Assembly (NCBI GenBank): GCA_028679495.1
Contig: JAJRBK010000171.1
Span: 1-7,516, forward strand
Origin: Methanobacteriota archaeon
GTDB taxonomy: Archaea; Halobacteriota; Bog-38; Methanoflorentales; Methanoflorentaceae
Direction: 5' to 3'
DNA length: 7,516 bases
Shown here: positions 7,348 through 7,516 of the stretch, one piece after another
Layout of the letters: each line of letters starts with the position of its first letter
How positions within the stretch are numbered: the stretch's first letter is position 1
The notes under the pieces: generated by a model
Database searches by the model: none
Told to the model about the DNA's origin: nothing
What the model saw: the letters and a program-made list of their open reading frames with translations, nothing else
Made by a program: the position numbers and the translations under genes

Positions 7348-7441
7348 AGCCTCAGGCGGAATTTGAATCCGCGACCTCGTCCTTTTTGTGTCTACTCCAA
7401 GAATACCAAGGACGCGCTATACCAAGCTAAGCCACTGAGGC
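7348..7441 (-). tRNA. tRNA-Thr (anticodon GGU) with a 20-nt intron
   Basis: Reading the minus strand, the acceptor arms GCCTCAG (7441-7435) and CTGAGGC (7355-7349) pair at all seven positions. TG, then a D-arm GCTT..TAGC with loop AGCTTGGTA, follows; the innermost D-stem pair is a U13-U22 mismatch. The anticodon stem is CGTCC/GGACG, a perfect five pairs. The T-arm is GCGGA-TTCAAAT-TCCGC, also perfect. The anticodon loop becomes TTGGTAA, anticodon GGT, once 20 bases between positions 37 and 38 are removed. The discriminator base is U73, as is usual for archaeal tRNA-Thr, and CCA is not encoded. A tRNA-Pro(UGG) reading is possible by shifting the stem one base, but it breaks a stem pair. Promoter-like TATA sequences lie upstream. 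Confidence 0.93.
7384..7403 (-). other. Archaeal tRNA intron at position 37/38
   Basis: The intron is TTCTTGGAGTAGACACAAAA. In the precursor, U32, U33 and G34 can pair with A18, A17 and C16 of the intron. G35 can pair with C14 if A15 bulges. A three-base bulge (U36, A37, first intron base) follows, then an intron helix UCU/AGA closing a six-base loop. The 3' site lies in an A-rich bulge next to A38. This is a relaxed form of the bulge-helix-bulge target of the archaeal splicing endonuclease. The run of five A makes the exact 3' cut formally ambiguous by sequence, although the mature loop is the same. Confidence 0.8.
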
Positions 7442-7453
7442 GTAGAATTCATC

Positions 7454-7461
7454 TTTATATA
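7454..7461 (+). promoter_or_regulatory. TATA box on the plus strand, possible divergent promoter
   Basis: The plus strand reads TTTATATA, again the perfect archaeal consensus. It would place a start site near 7484-7487 and could serve a plus-strand gene beginning at the ATG at 7505 and leaving the window. Only four codons of that frame are visible and no Shine-Dalgarno sequence precedes it, so the gene itself is not claimed. On the minus strand this same element is only about 17 bases from the tRNA and is therefore too close to be its promoter. Confidence 0.35.
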
Positions 7462-7470
7462 CTTGGTCAC

Positions 7471-7478
7471 TATATAAA
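7471..7478 (-). promoter_or_regulatory. TATA box, probable promoter of tRNA-Thr
   Basis: The minus strand reads TTTATATA, a perfect match to the archaeal TATA consensus. It is centred about 33 bases upstream of the tRNA 5' end. With the usual 25-27 base distance, transcription would start near 7447-7450, giving a short 5' leader, which is normal for archaeal tRNA genes. The transcript could continue into mmp12, since the tRNA 3' flank holds only a short pyrimidine stretch. Confidence 0.65.
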
Positions 7479-7516
7479 TAATTTGACTCTACAAGAACGC
7501 CGCTATGCAGCTTATA

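Noticed and set aside
7152..7430. A 92-codon plus-strand open frame crossing the mmp12 start and the tRNA gene
   Set aside because: It runs antisense through the conserved N-terminus of mmp12 and through most of a tRNA gene, so it cannot be a real protein gene.
7348..7441. Reading the tRNA as tRNA-Pro with anticodon UGG
   Set aside because: Shifting the anticodon stem by one base to GCGTC leaves a G27-A43 mismatch, whereas the CGTCC/GGACG stem is perfect, gives GGU and matches the U73 discriminator and other archaeal tRNA-Thr features.
7348..7441. Functional link between tRNA-Thr and thrC in the same window
   Set aside because: They are more than 4 kb apart on opposite strands with the unrelated por operon between them, and no T-box or attenuator-like leader is visible at thrC.

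Overview
The window reads as part of a euryarchaeal genome, most likely a methanogen or a methane/alkane-oxidising relative. The evidence is an archaeal-type alanyl-tRNA synthetase, a multi-subunit pyruvate:ferredoxin oxidoreductase, a gene of the methanogenesis marker 12 (UPF0285) family, a tRNA whose anticodon loop carries a small archaeal-style intron, TATA-box promoters and GGAGG/GAGGTG ribosome-binding sites. The genus cannot be fixed from the sequence alone. Every gene looks intact except alaS, which is cut by the left edge.

Layout. Bases 1-3077 on the plus strand hold the 3' two thirds of alaS and, one base after its stop, a complete threonine synthase gene (thrC). The two are almost certainly co-transcribed and translationally coupled. 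A 106-base convergent gap (3078-3183) follows, with no gene. The rest is on the minus strand. Read in the direction of transcription (right to left) it holds an intron-containing tRNA-Thr(GGU) (7441-7348), the methanogenesis marker 12 gene (7315-6410), a 166-base gap with a good promoter candidate, and a tight porGD-porA-porB operon (6243-3184).

How the genes work together. The por operon encodes the reversible enzyme linking pyruvate with acetyl-CoA, CO2 and reduced ferredoxin. In methanogens this is the usual route from acetyl-CoA into pyruvate and biosynthesis. The gamma and delta subunits, often separate genes, are here one polypeptide with a lysine/glutamate-rich insertion between the two ferredoxin cluster motifs. 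The marker 12 protein is an ASKHA-like protein of unknown function that largely follows methane metabolism. alaS, thrC and tRNA-Thr are housekeeping genes of translation and amino-acid synthesis.

No wholly new system is evident. The points most worth a second look are the 20-nt tRNA intron with a relaxed bulge-helix-bulge fold, an inverted pair of perfect TATA boxes at the right edge that may form overlapping divergent promoters, the gamma-delta Por fusion with its charged insertion, and the Shine-Dalgarno-less marker 12 gene close behind the tRNA.
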